DNA of 64,000 bases from Olivibacter sp. XZL3 (GTDB taxonomy: Bacteria > Bacteroidota > Bacteroidia > Sphingobacteriales > Sphingobacteriaceae), in NCBI RefSeq assembly GCF_004368405.1, contig NZ_SBJH01000042.1, positions 186,001 through 250,000 on the forward strand. The letters are read 5' to 3'. Positions within the stretch are counted from its first letter, which is position 1. Every line of letters begins with the position of its first letter. Below the pieces are notes generated by a model that was not told where the DNA came from, searched no databases, and saw nothing but the letters and a program-made list of their open reading frames with translations. The translations under genes were made by a program, and so were the position numbers. This document shows, one piece after another, positions 33,195-42,383 of the stretch.

Positions 33195-34658
33195 ATGAGC
33201 AGCAATTTAGTCATTTATAATACGCTTAGCCGAAAGAAAGAGATCTTTGAGCCCATTAATCCGCCAATGGTAGGCTTATACGTATGTGGCCCTACCGTTT
33301 ATAGTGACGTACATTTAGGCAATTGCCGCACATTCGTATCTTTTGACCTGATATACCGCTATCTGTTGTATCTTGGGTATAAAGTGCGTTACGTAAGGAA
33401 CATTACGGATGCAGGCCATTTAGAAGGTGATCGAGATGAGGGAGATGACAAATTTGCAAAAAAAGCGAAGCTCGAGCAGCTAGAACCTATGGAAATTGTT
33501 CAAAAGTACACCATTGGCTTTCATGATGTGCTTCGTTTGTTCAACACACTTCCGCCAAGCATTGAGCCCACCGCCACCGGCCATATCGCTGAACAGATTG
33601 AGATGGTAAAGCAAATCATCAACAATGGCTATGCATATGAAGTAAACGGCACCGTGTATTTTGATGTGGAGAAATACAGTAAAAGCAATGACTACACGAT
33701 CCTCACCAATCGTCAATTAGAAGACATGTTGAATAACACGCGCGAGCTCGGCGGTCAGGACGAAAAACGCGGACGATTGGATTTTGCCTTGTGGATCAAA
33801 GCCAAACCGGAACACATCATGCGCTGGCCGTCTCCTTGGGGAATTGGCTTTCCCGGTTGGCATATCGAGTGTTCTGCTATGAGCAATAAATATTTAGGCC
33901 ATCAATTTGATATACATGGAGGCGGTATGGATTTGGCGGCGACCCATCATACCAACGAAATTGCGCAGTCGCAAGCTTGCAATCATACCAATCCGGCGAA
34001 ATATTGGATGCATACAAATATGCTGACGGTTAACGGAGCCCGCATGTCTAAATCAGCCGGCAATGGATTTCTTCCAAGAGAACTGTTCACTGGCGATCAT
34101 CCACTGCTAAATCGAGGCTATTCGCCTATGTCCGTACGCTTTTTCATGCTGCAGGCCCATTATAGAAGTACGCTCGATTTTTCGAATGACGCGCTGGAGG
34201 CCTCGGATAAAGGTTACCGCCGCTTGATGAATGCCATCGCCTTACTGCCAAAACTGAAACCTTCAGCTACTTCAGAAGTCGACCTTGAAGAAATCAAGCA
34301 ACGCTGCATAATGGCCATGAATGACGACTTCAACAGCCCGGTATTAATTGCCGAATTGTTTGAAGTAGTGCGAATTATCAACAGCGTGTATGACAATAAA
34401 ACTAAGATTGACGCAAAAGGCCTGAATGAACTCCAAACGCTGATAAACGACTTCGTCTTTAACATCCTTGGTCTAAAAGACGAGCATATCGAAAACAATG
34501 GCGATTTAGAGAAGCTAATGGAGTTCATCATTAAATTAAGGCAAGAGGCTAAAGCCGCCAAAGATTACGCTACGTCGGACTTAATCCGTAATGGCTTACA
34601 AGAAATGGGATTTCAGCTAAAGGATAGTAAGGAAGGCACTATTTGGAGCAAATCATAG
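33195..34658 (+). CDS. cysS: Cysteine-tRNA ligase
   Basis: A 487-residue class I aminoacyl-tRNA synthetase. Seen: [25 protein letters not shown], which carries the first zinc ligand Cys and the HIGH-like [21 protein letters not shown] and [21 protein letters not shown] with further zinc ligands, and [12 protein letters not shown] as the KMSKS loop. The C-terminal helical domain (about 340-487) is present. The length fits the family. It is preceded by 145 non-coding bases and overlaps nothing essential; the next gene's signal peptide starts 62 bases after its stop. Confidence 0.97.
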   Translation: MSSNLVIYNTLSRKKEIFEPINPPMVGLYVCGPTVYSDVHLGNCRTFVSFDLIYRYLLYLGYKVRYVRNITDAGHLEGDRDEGDDKFAKKAKLEQLEPMEIVQKYTIGFHDVLRLFNTLPPSIEPTATGHIAEQIEMVKQIINNGYAYEVNGTVYFDVEKYSKSNDYTILTNRQLEDMLNNTRELGGQDEKRGRLDFALWIKAKPEHIMRWPSPWGIGFPGWHIECSAMSNKYLGHQFDIHGGGMDLAATHHTNEIAQSQACNHTNPAKYWMHTNMLTVNGARMSKSAGNGFLPRELFTGDHPLLNRGYSPMSVRFFMLQAHYRSTLDFSNDALEASDKGYRRLMNAIALLPKLKPSATSEVDLEEIKQRCIMAMNDDFNSPVLIAELFEVVRIINSVYDNKTKIDAKGLNELQTLINDFVFNILGLKDEHIENNGDLEKLMEFIIKLRQEAKAAKDYATSDLIRNGLQEMGFQLKDSKEGTIWSKS

Positions 34659-34720
34659 TGAAGAAAAGTTTTGGCATCAATTTGGTAAAGGTAGAAGCCT
34701 TAAATTCATTTAATAGTATA

Positions 34721-35587
34721 ATGTTTAGATTTGTTTTAGTTGCCTTATATATTATTGCCTTTTCAGGCAGCCCAACCTGGGCTCAACAGGAGCCAGATCA
34801 ACAGATAAACCAATTAGTTTCTGCTGAGTATAACATGGCCGTTTTGGCCACCAATAAAGGCCTTTTTACAGCTTACCAAAACTATAGCGACGAGAACTCG
34901 GTGTTTTTTACGCCGGCCCCAATACCCGCCTCTATCTATTTGAAAAATAGGCCACAGATTCCAGATATAATCACTTGGAAACCTGTTTACGCCAAAGTCG
35001 CAAAGAGCGATGAGTGGGGCTTTACCACTGGCCCTGTTTCTTGGCAAAGTGTAGGCTCTAAAAAGAAATATGGTGAGTATTTTTGCTTGTGGAAAAGGGA
35101 CCGTAAGGGCGAATGGAAAATCGCTTACCGTGCGATCAGTGAGCATGGCGCGCCTACGGCACATGTAAAAGCCATTCTGGAGAGTCCGGAGGACAATAGA
35201 TACAGAAAATCGCGCTCAAAAGCGCGATTAAAACAACGGCAGGACATCATTCTGAGTACGGACCAGCTATTTTCTACCATACTGAAAGCAGATAACCAAA
35301 CAGCGTTTAAAGAGTTTCTAACCGATGAAGCAAGAATCTATATCCCAGGCTACACGCCAGTCATCGGCATAGATAAGATCCGTTCCTTTTTAAACAAACA
35401 GGATTTTCATATTGAAAGCACCGGAAGCGAAGTGGACCGCGCCTATAGTGGAGAACTCGCCTACAGCCAAGGCGAGGCGACCATCAGACAGGGAGATAAA
35501 ATAATAGAATGCTATTATATCCGCGCTTGGGAGCTGCAAGAAGATTCGATGTGGAAGGTTACCGTAGATATGTATTTTGAGAAATAA
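34721..35587 (+). CDS. Secreted protein with two NTF2-like (SnoaL/DUF4440-type) domains
   Basis: A 288-residue exported protein. The signal peptide is MFRFVLVALYIIAFSGSPTWAQ. Two regions of similar build follow: about 30-150 (NMAVLATNKGLFTAYQNYSDEN to YFCLWKRDRKGEWKIAYRAISEHG) and about 175-288 (STDQLFSTILKADNQTAFKEFLTDEARIYIPG to YYIRAWELQEDSMWKVTVDMYFEK), each ending in the Trp-rich W-K strand typical of NTF2-like folds. Such domains bind small ligands or act as simple hydrolases; no role can be assigned. I chose ATG 34721 for the signal peptide; the frame stays open upstream into cysS. Confidence 0.75.
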   Translation: MFRFVLVALYIIAFSGSPTWAQQEPDQQINQLVSAEYNMAVLATNKGLFTAYQNYSDENSVFFTPAPIPASIYLKNRPQIPDIITWKPVYAKVAKSDEWGFTTGPVSWQSVGSKKKYGEYFCLWKRDRKGEWKIAYRAISEHGAPTAHVKAILESPEDNRYRKSRSKARLKQRQDIILSTDQLFSTILKADNQTAFKEFLTDEARIYIPGYTPVIGIDKIRSFLNKQDFHIESTGSEVDRAYSGELAYSQGEATIRQGDKIIECYYIRAWELQEDSMWKVTVDMYFEK

Positions 35588-35606
35588 TCGCCACAAAATG
35601 GGTATA

Positions 35607-35645
35607 AAAGGAAAGGGGCATTGCAGTGCAATGCCCCTTTCCTTT
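35607..35645. terminator. Bidirectional terminator between convergent genes
   Basis: AAAGGAAAGGGGCATTGCA (35607-35625) and its perfect inverted copy (35627-35645) are separated by a single G, a 19-bp palindrome flanked by A and T runs. It serves the NTF2-like gene and surA. Confidence 0.92.
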
Positions 35646-35664
35646 TATCTTGTTTTAAACAATA

Positions 35665-37059
35665 TTACTCTTTAATATTTGCCTGCACATTGTCTACCTC
35701 ACTATCCCGAACCCAACTTTTTAATTCCGCGCAGGTGTTAAATTCATCATCAATCCTAATATAGGTGGTTTTCCGGCGCTCTTCAAACCATTCACTAACG
35801 ACTCGGTTCAGTTTATCCTCTTCCGCCAGCTCTTTGATTTTTGCGTAATCCTGTTCCAAGGAAGCCTTATGTGGCTCGGTGCGCGATTTAAGGTATAAAA
35901 AGCGATAGCCTTCCTTTTTGGTCTGTGGATCTGAAAAAGCAAAAGGCCTGGAATATTCGCCGGCTTTCAACGTATCAATGGCCGAGAAATCGGCTGCGTC
36001 GAGCTGATCTACGGGGATGTAAGTTGTACGAGTCTGCTGATTCATTGCATTCAGCATCATGCCTCCATTGTATTTAGTCATCTCATCGCCCGAGTATAAA
36101 GCGGCTGCCGTAGAAAAAGGCATCTTATTTTCCTTTACCTGCGTATAGATGCTGTCGATTTGCTTTTTAGCGCGTTCCAGACTCTGCTCACTCGGTTTTA
36201 ACCCTATTAAGATATGCCTTGCTCTTACCTGTTCGCCCCGACGCTCAAGAACCTGTAAAAAGTGAAATCCAAACTCCGATTCGAACACTTTAGAAATTTC
36301 TCCCGGTTTTAACCTGAAAGCAACCGATGTAAACTCCTTTACCATACTGCTTCGGTCGAAAAAGCCTAAATCACCTCCCGAGGAAGCCGACCCGGGATCC
36401 TGTGAATAGAGCCTGGCCATCGTACCAAAGTCATCTCCTGCCTTGATACCCATCCGCAGGGACTCAGCCCTGTCGTAAAAAGGTTGCTTCTCCTCCTTTG
36501 TCAACTTCGGAAATACCACTATCTCACCAACCTCCACTTCTGTATTGTAGTTCGGCAGACTATCGGCAGGGATTTTTTCAAAATACCGCTTTACTTCCAA
36601 AGGTGTAATTCCGGTCTTTTCAGTAATTTTCGCCTGCATCTTTTGGGCTATCAATTGTTCTTTGACTGCAGGCCTCATCTCTTCTTTATATTGAAGTAAT
36701 GAGCGATTCAGGAATTTCTCCAACTGCTCCTGTCCGCCTGCCTGACGCGTCATATATCGCAAGCGGTTGTTAATGTTGTCGTCTACCTCGTCCTCACTCA
36801 CCTCAATCGAGTCTATAGCCGCTTGCTGCGTCAAGAGCTTATTTGTTAATAATTGCTCTAAAATCATACATTTGACATCAGGATCAGCACGGTTACCTTC
36901 AGAAAGATACTGAGCATATTGCATCTCAATATCCGATTGGAGAATAATATTTCCACCTACAACGGCCGCAACTTTATCAATTACCTGTACGTCCTGAGCT
37001 TTTAGGCTCCCGGTACAAGCCATGATGATAAAGGTCAACAAACCAGCGAACTTCTTCAT
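35665..37059 (-). CDS. surA: SurA-like periplasmic peptidyl-prolyl isomerase
   Basis: A 464-residue periplasmic chaperone/isomerase. Seen: signal peptide (1-21, ending SLKAQ), a SurA N-terminal domain (IDKVAAVVGGNIILQSDIEMQYAQYL, then EDEVDDNINNRLRYMTRQ), and two PpiC parvulin domains (about 180-275, DFGTMARLYSQDPGSASSGGDLGFFDRSSMVKEF, and about 280-385, VRARHILIGL and YSGDEMTKYNGGMM). It probably helps outer-membrane barrel proteins fold, like E. coli SurA. Single gene on the minus strand. Confidence 0.9.
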   Translation of the reverse strand: MKKFAGLLTFIIMACTGSLKAQDVQVIDKVAAVVGGNIILQSDIEMQYAQYLSEGNRADPDVKCMILEQLLTNKLLTQQAAIDSIEVSEDEVDDNINNRLRYMTRQAGGQEQLEKFLNRSLLQYKEEMRPAVKEQLIAQKMQAKITEKTGITPLEVKRYFEKIPADSLPNYNTEVEVGEIVVFPKLTKEEKQPFYDRAESLRMGIKAGDDFGTMARLYSQDPGSASSGGDLGFFDRSSMVKEFTSVAFRLKPGEISKVFESEFGFHFLQVLERRGEQVRARHILIGLKPSEQSLERAKKQIDSIYTQVKENKMPFSTAAALYSGDEMTKYNGGMMLNAMNQQTRTTYIPVDQLDAADFSAIDTLKAGEYSRPFAFSDPQTKKEGYRFLYLKSRTEPHKASLEQDYAKIKELAEEDKLNRVVSEWFEERRKTTYIRIDDEFNTCAELKSWVRDSEVDNVQANIKE

Positions 37060-37683
37060 TTGTTAAATTCTATATTTAATACTAAGCAGTTTTAATAGCT
37101 TGCTAAGTTACACAAATCCATTACACTCTATTTCATATTTAACGAAATTTAACAAGAAAATGGACAAAATCTTCCACTCGTCGATAGCGACAGCAATACA
37201 GCATGTATAATACACCGCCATAATACACTATGTTGATGGTCTTAAAAAAAGGTTTTTATTATTCAGCTTTTTCTTGATTTGCTGCTCGTTGCCTCGGTCT
37301 CCTCCAAGGCCATTTAAGCACGCCGGAACGGTTTTGCAAGGGACTTCAGCGCGACGGGAATGACGGCCTTCTAGGATGAGCGTAAAGAAAATTCAGTTAG
37401 AAGGGCAGGAAAAAACGTTCTGCGAAAAAGCGAAGGGAAGGAATTGAGAACAGGCGCGGCTCCACAGAACGGTGTACAGGGAACTGAATTTTTAGCGAGA
37501 ACTAGACTGCCTTGATTTTTGGTTCTTTTCATCTAAGGAAAAGAACAAATAAAACATGATTAATAAAAACTTTCCTTTAACATAACCCCTATTGTATGTC
37601 AAAGTGAGACCCTGAGTAGAATCTGATGTTTGCAAAAACATAAACATTTTCGTTATGTTTGGGACATTAAGCATCTTAAAAGA
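37060..37683. other. Long intergenic region with a probable interspersed repeat
   Basis: These 624 bases hold no gene that I can support. The part near surA is AT-rich and should contain its promoter. From about 37,310 to 37,560 the GC rises, and the sequence has the feel of an interspersed non-coding repeat of this phylum: CCGGAACGG (37323-37331), CAAGGGACTTC (37337-37347), AGCGAAGGG (37429-37437), AGGCGC (37452-37457), and an end GGTTCTTTTCATC-TAAGGAAAAGAACAA. The first four blocks recur in the same order near 4484-4548. Confidence 0.5.
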
Positions 37684-38382
37684 ATGAATACTTTACCTTC
37701 TGAAAAGCAAAGTTACTTAGCATTTTTAAAGCAATTTCCCTTATTTATCTTATTGCTACTTTGCTTCCAAGCCATTGGTGTTTTGTACTCACTTATTTAT
37801 TCGCAAGCCGAGCTGTTTTTGTGGGTAAACCGCTTGCACCACGATATGGCCGATGAGGTCTTTATGGTTATTACCGACTTGGGGGACTGGCCGGTAACCC
37901 TCGCTATTGCTATCGTTTTTCTCTTTATCAATTGGCGAAATTCGCTTTTACTGATCGCGACCATGCTTTACACGGGCTTTTTTACCCAGTTAATTAAAAT
38001 GGTGGTAAAACACCCCCGTCCGGCGATTTACTTCGAACATAGCGATCCCATTTACACCATTAAAGATTACGTTTTAGAAAACTCACTCAGTTTTCCATCT
38101 GGCCATACGACTTGTGTCTTTTCGCTCGCCATCACACTTTCGTACATCTTTGTAAAACAAAGGCGTCAACCTTGGCTCTTCCTATTTGCACTTATGGTCG
38201 CCCTGTCTCGCGTGTATCTCTCTCAGCACTTTTTTAAAGATCTTTTAGCCGGCTCCTTAATCGGCACTTTCTTCGCACTGCATCTCATTTGGCTATTCGA
38301 GCGCTCGAAATGGTTTCATACCGAAAGCATCAACAGTAACCTGCTGGATTTCTTAAAGAAAGGTAAAAAACCCGTTTCATAG
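37684..38382 (+). CDS. PAP2-family membrane phosphatase
   Basis: A 232-residue integral membrane protein of the type 2 phosphatidic acid phosphatase family. All three signature parts are visible: MVVKHPRPAIYFE (K-x6-RP), SFPSGHTT (PSGH) and ALSRVYLSQHFFKDLLAG (SR-x5-H). About six helices surround them. Substrates in this family include undecaprenyl pyrophosphate, phosphatidylglycerol phosphate and lipid A 1-phosphate; which applies cannot be told. I chose ATG 37684 (MNTLPSEKQ); the longer frame from 37630 adds residues without pattern. Confidence 0.9.
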   Translation: MNTLPSEKQSYLAFLKQFPLFILLLLCFQAIGVLYSLIYSQAELFLWVNRLHHDMADEVFMVITDLGDWPVTLAIAIVFLFINWRNSLLLIATMLYTGFFTQLIKMVVKHPRPAIYFEHSDPIYTIKDYVLENSLSFPSGHTTCVFSLAITLSYIFVKQRRQPWLFLFALMVALSRVYLSQHFFKDLLAGSLIGTFFALHLIWLFERSKWFHTESINSNLLDFLKKGKKPVS

Positions 38383-38456
38383 ACACAATTCGCTTTTTAA
38401 GTTTGCATCTCGGTGTAGATTCTTCTATTTTCGTTGGGGCTTACCACAATCGTACC

Positions 38457-38954
38457 ATGACGCAGCTAAATACTAGAAATCCTTTTGCTTTACGTTACTT
38501 AATGGATGACACGATCTTCGATTTTGAGGTCGATTCGGCACAGGAAGGCGTGCTAGCGTCCGATCCAACACAGCCTTTTAGTTTCATGGGAATGAATAAA
38601 AGCCGTATTCTCTATTTGATAGAAAATGCGGAGGAAAGCTATTTCTCTCCATCGGCATTAGACGCGTTTACCAAAACCTTACACGCCCTACGGCTTTCTG
38701 TGGACGATGTGGCTGTGCTGAATCTTGCTCAGATAGAACGAAAGCTTAATTTGGACGAAATCGTTTCCTTTTTCAACCCCCAAAAAATTATTTTCGCCGG
38801 AGCTTCCCCTGTTAAAATGGGGCTCACCGACCTGGAGGTCAACCGCGCATCCATGCAACAAGCGGTCCAGCTGTTGTACACCTATTCTTTTGAAGAGATG
38901 TTGACGGACACAAATAAAAAGAAAGCCTTCTGGCAGGCCGTAAAGGCTTTCTAA
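38457..38954 (+). CDS. Conserved-type hypothetical protein upstream of rdgB
   Basis: A 165-residue cytoplasmic protein (MTQLNTRNPFALRYLMDDTIFDFEVDS, SFMGMNKSRILYLIENAEESYFSPSALDAF, DVAVLNLAQIERKLNLDEIVSFFNPQKIIFAG). The alpha/beta pattern is regular. I believe that this type of protein stands before rdgB in related genomes, but I cannot name a family or function. It lies between the PAP2 gene and rdgB (38 bases before rdgB) and is likely co-transcribed. ATG 38457 fits better than the open frame from 38403. Confidence 0.65.
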   Translation: MTQLNTRNPFALRYLMDDTIFDFEVDSAQEGVLASDPTQPFSFMGMNKSRILYLIENAEESYFSPSALDAFTKTLHALRLSVDDVAVLNLAQIERKLNLDEIVSFFNPQKIIFAGASPVKMGLTDLEVNRASMQQAVQLLYTYSFEEMLTDTNKKKAFWQAVKAF

Positions 38955-38992
38955 AAGCAATTAGAAATCACAACACTAAACACTCGGACGAT

Positions 38993-39568
38993 ATGGAACA
39001 ACTGGTATTCGCAACGAACAATAAACATAAACTGGAAGAAGTTCAGGCGATGGTAAAAGATTTTTTTTCCATCCAATCGTTAGCTGACATACAATGTGAT
39101 GTGGACATCCCGGAAACGGCAGATACTTTTGAAGGCAACGCTTCTCTTAAAAGTCAATATATTTTAGAACATTATAACCGCAACTGCTTTGCCGACGATT
39201 CGGGTCTGGAGGTAGAAGCCTTAAACGGTGAGCCGGGAGTCTATTCTGCCCGTTACAGCGGATCGAGGGATATGGAAAAGAACATCGACCTGCTATTATC
39301 CAAATTAGCGACAGAAACCCATCGTAAAGCCCAGTTCCGGACGGTTGTTTCCTTACGGTTAGATGGCGAACATCACTTTTTTGAGGGCATTGTTAGCGGT
39401 ACCATCACCGTAGACAGAACAGGAGCGGGTGGATTTGGCTACGATCCGATCTTTAGGCCGGACGGTTACAGCAAGACTTTCGCTGAAATGTCTGCCAATG
39501 AAAAAAACCAAATTAGTCATCGAGCCATTGCTATACAGAAATTAGTTACTTTTCTAAAGAATCGTTAA
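38993..39568 (+). CDS. rdgB: Non-canonical purine NTP pyrophosphatase (XTP/dITP diphosphatase)
   Basis: A 191-residue house-cleaning enzyme that hydrolyses dITP, ITP and XTP to monophosphates, keeping damaged purines out of DNA. Seen: LVFATNNKHKLEEVQAM (substrate-binding ATNN-x3-K-x2-E, residues 4-18), FADDSGLEVEALNGEPGVYSARY (catalytic Asp and metal site), and GFGYDPIFRPDGYSKTFAEMSANEKNQISHRAIA. The length matches the family. Confidence 0.95.
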   Translation: MEQLVFATNNKHKLEEVQAMVKDFFSIQSLADIQCDVDIPETADTFEGNASLKSQYILEHYNRNCFADDSGLEVEALNGEPGVYSARYSGSRDMEKNIDLLLSKLATETHRKAQFRTVVSLRLDGEHHFFEGIVSGTITVDRTGAGGFGYDPIFRPDGYSKTFAEMSANEKNQISHRAIAIQKLVTFLKNR

Positions 39569-39579
39569 ACATTTGCCCT

Positions 39580-42069
39580 ATGTTTCGTAAACAGCTAAAG
39601 TTCCTTTTCACTATTGCTTTGATTGCGTCGCTGACTTGCTCCTTACGGGCGCAGAACGCATCGTCCAATAATGCAGCAGCCATCAAATTGCGCATCCAAA
39701 AATTAAACACCTTGGGCAGTGTGCTTTATTTTGCAGCACATCCGGACGATGAAAACACGCGTTTGATCGCTTGGCTAGCAAATGAACGGCTTTATCGGAC
39801 CGGCTATTTATCCTTGACGCGCGGAGATGGCGGACAGAACCTCATCGGTACAGAACAAGCGGAGGAACTCGGCTTAGTACGGACACAGGAACTTCTTGCA
39901 GCAAGAAAAGACGACGGAGGCGAGCAGCTTTTCTCTACGGCCAACGACTTTGGCTTTTCAAAAACCTTCGATGAAACATTCCAGATATGGGGTAAAGAAA
40001 AAATTCTGGCAGATGCCGTTTGGGTTATCCGAAATTTTCAGCCCGACGTGATCATCACCCGGTTTCCGGGCGATCCCAGGGCAGGCCATGGTCACCACCA
40101 AGCCTCTTCATTGATAGCCCAAGAGGCGTTTAAGGCCGCCGCAGATCCGACGCGATTTCCTGAACAGCTCAAATATGTTAAACCTTGGAAAGCAACAAGG
40201 ATTCTTTGGAATACGTACAATTTTGGCAGCGCGAATACCATTGAGGAGGGGCAGTTTCGCGAGGACTTAGGCCAATATAATCCCTTTATCGGCCGAACTT
40301 ATGGCGAAATTGCCGCGATTAGCCGAACGAATCACAAAAGTCAGGGTTTCGGTTCTACTCCACAACGAGGCGAGATGTATGAATATTTTGAGACTTTGGG
40401 TGGCACTCCGCCACAAAAAGACTTATTTGACGGTATTAATACAAGCTGGTCGAGAATCGGCACCTCGAACAAAGTGCAAGAACTGATCGATGTGCTGACG
40501 AAGGATTTTGATCTGGCCCATCCCGAGTATTCCATTAAAGTGCTTGCAGAATTACTTAACGAATTGGAAAAACTGGAAAGCAGTTATTGGACTACGCAGA
40601 AAATAAAAGAGGTTAAAGACCTGATTTTAGACTGTGCCGGTATTTGGATTACCTGCCTGGCGAATGATCAGAAATATGCTACAGGCGAAACGGTCCATGT
40701 AAACACCAATGTGGTGGTACAAAAGCCAGGCTTATCCGTTTCGCTCCTTGGCCTAAGAAACGCAGACGGGACAAATGCAAACTTAACAGGTACCATAAAC
40801 CTCGCCTATAACGAGCTGAAACAAATAGAAACTTCGTTCGAAGCGAAAAAAATAACACAGCCCTACTGGCTTGCTTCTCCTCATCAATTGGGGGCCTTTG
40901 CCGTAAACAACCAGCAGTTGATCGGTAAACCAGAGGCCGACGATTTACCGCATCTAATCGCCACACTCGAAATCGAAGGAAAAAGTATAAGCTATGCGCT
41001 CCCTATCACTTACTCGTATAACGATCCGGTACGGGGAGAAATAAATAATCCGCTTATTATCGCGCCGCCTTTGACCATTAATCTCAATCAGAAGGCTGTT
41101 ATTTTTAATGGGAATGAACCAAAGCAACTTGAACTTTCTTTCGTTTCAAATGGCAGTCAGATCAGCGCCAATATCAGGCCGATACTTCCCGAGGGATGGA
41201 AGATGGAGCCCTCATCCTTCACGGTCGACCTGAACCAAAAAGATGATGAGCTCACTAGATCGGTAATGATTTATCCCGCTTCGATTTCATCCACGGACGA
41301 TTCCATCAATTTCAGTCTTGAATATAAAAACGGCCAAAAGGATATCGCGAAATCTATCCGAACAATCCGCTACGATCATATTCCTCAAATTACTTGGTTC
41401 CCAACCGCGAGTGCCCGCTTGAGTAAAATTGAAACAGGCGTATCAGCCAAGCGCATCGGCTATCTGCCTGGGGCGGGTGATTTGGTTGCGCAATCGCTAC
41501 GCGAAATAGGCTTGCAGGTCGACATACTGTCGGAAAACGACATTATGCATCACGATCTTGCTCAGTATGACGCGATCATTACCGGCATTCGAATTTACAA
41601 CGTAAACGATCGTATCCGTTATATACAATCTAAACTAATGGACTATGTAAAAAATGGAGGCACGCTGGTTGAGCAATATAATGTTAGTGGCGGATTAAAA
41701 GTAACACAAATTGGCCCGTATCCTTTTACCATTACACGCGAAAGGGTAACCAATGAAGATGCTCCGGTTACCTTTGCATTGCCCGAACATCCGGTGCTAA
41801 ATTATCCAAACAAAATAACAGCAGCCGACTTTGACGGCTGGATCCAAGAACGTGGCTTATATTTTGCCTCCAATGCCGATAAACGCTATGCGCTGCCTTT
41901 AACGATGAACGATCCGAAAGAACCGTTAAGCAACGGCTCGCTCTTGGTTGCTAATTACGGAAAGGGCAAATATGTATACACCTCCCTCGCTTTTTTCAGA
42001 GAATTACCCGCCGGGGTGCCGGGGGCTTATAGATTATTTGTAAATTTGCTAGCAAAAGAAAACAACTAA
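39580..42069 (+). CDS. PIG-L/LmbE-family deacetylase, exported, multidomain
   Basis: An 829-residue secreted protein. Signal peptide 1-24 (SLTCSLRAQ). Residues about 38-300 form a PIG-L/LmbE metal-dependent N-deacetylase domain with YFAAHPDDENTRLIAWLA (zinc-binding AHPDDE) and GDPRAGHGHHQASS (third zinc His). The middle (about 340-610) is beta-rich. The C-terminal part (about 620-829) looks like a glutamine-amidotransferase/ThuA-like flavodoxin fold (YDAIITGIRIYNV, LMDYVKNGGTLVEQYN). The family deacetylates amino-sugar conjugates; an export signal suggests a role on external sugars. It is followed by two tiny membrane proteins and a sodium symporter, which suggests an uptake partner. Confidence 0.82.
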   Translation: MFRKQLKFLFTIALIASLTCSLRAQNASSNNAAAIKLRIQKLNTLGSVLYFAAHPDDENTRLIAWLANERLYRTGYLSLTRGDGGQNLIGTEQAEELGLVRTQELLAARKDDGGEQLFSTANDFGFSKTFDETFQIWGKEKILADAVWVIRNFQPDVIITRFPGDPRAGHGHHQASSLIAQEAFKAAADPTRFPEQLKYVKPWKATRILWNTYNFGSANTIEEGQFREDLGQYNPFIGRTYGEIAAISRTNHKSQGFGSTPQRGEMYEYFETLGGTPPQKDLFDGINTSWSRIGTSNKVQELIDVLTKDFDLAHPEYSIKVLAELLNELEKLESSYWTTQKIKEVKDLILDCAGIWITCLANDQKYATGETVHVNTNVVVQKPGLSVSLLGLRNADGTNANLTGTINLAYNELKQIETSFEAKKITQPYWLASPHQLGAFAVNNQQLIGKPEADDLPHLIATLEIEGKSISYALPITYSYNDPVRGEINNPLIIAPPLTINLNQKAVIFNGNEPKQLELSFVSNGSQISANIRPILPEGWKMEPSSFTVDLNQKDDELTRSVMIYPASISSTDDSINFSLEYKNGQKDIAKSIRTIRYDHIPQITWFPTASARLSKIETGVSAKRIGYLPGAGDLVAQSLREIGLQVDILSENDIMHHDLAQYDAIITGIRIYNVNDRIRYIQSKLMDYVKNGGTLVEQYNVSGGLKVTQIGPYPFTITRERVTNEDAPVTFALPEHPVLNYPNKITAADFDGWIQERGLYFASNADKRYALPLTMNDPKEPLSNGSLLVANYGKGKYVYTSLAFFRELPAGVPGAYRLFVNLLAKENN

Positions 42070-42073
42070 AAAC

Positions 42074-42268
42074 ATGGAAAATCAAGAAAAAAAAATCAAC
42101 ACAGACTCTTTATTTTATCTTATCGGTGCTTTTTTCGGCGCTTTAACTGGCGGCTATTGCGCTGAATCTTTTTGGGGTACCGTAGGCGGATTGGTTATCG
42201 GTCTGTTCTTCGCTATGTTTTTCTTAAATGTTTTGGTAAAACGCAAAAGTGAGGAAGAACCTGCCTAA
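42074..42268 (+). CDS. Small two-helix membrane protein
   Basis: A 64-residue protein with two helices joined by a short turn (SLFYLIGAFFGALTGGYCAESF, then TVGGLVIGLFFAMFFLNVLV) and a charged tail. The Gly-rich hairpin recalls AtpZ/AtpI-type or glycine-zipper proteins, but no family can be assigned. It starts four bases after the deacetylase gene's stop and its end overlaps the next small frame. Confidence 0.6.
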   Translation: MENQEKKINTDSLFYLIGAFFGALTGGYCAESFWGTVGGLVIGLFFAMFFLNVLVKRKSEEEPA

Positions 42269-42383
42269 AGATAAAGGCCTCCCCCCCTTTGTAAATAGCT
42301 GGACTCAATTTTACTGGTTAGTATTGATGTGGCTATTTGTGTTGATCCTATTGTTTTACTTATTCAAAATAACGTTTGAATGA
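42249..42383 (+). CDS. 44-residue single-helix membrane protein before the symporter gene
   Basis: A short frame with GTG start at 42249 and TGA at 42381-42383 encodes 44 residues: a polar start (RKNLPKDKGLPPFVNSWTQF) and one strong membrane helix (YWLVLMWLFVLILLFYLF). It overlaps the preceding small gene by 20 bases, and its stop overlaps the symporter's ATG in an ATGA, the classical coupling layout. I recall similar tiny proteins ahead of sodium:solute symporters in Bacteroidota. It may be an accessory subunit. Confidence 0.6.
   Translation: MRKNLPKDKGLPPFVNSWTQFYWLVLMWLFVLILLFYLFKITFE

Noticed and set aside
37492-37674. A 60-residue minus-strand frame between surA and the PAP2 gene.
   Set aside because: Its C-terminal part lies in the probable interspersed repeat and its N-terminal part is antisense to the PAP2 leader, so it is likely spurious.
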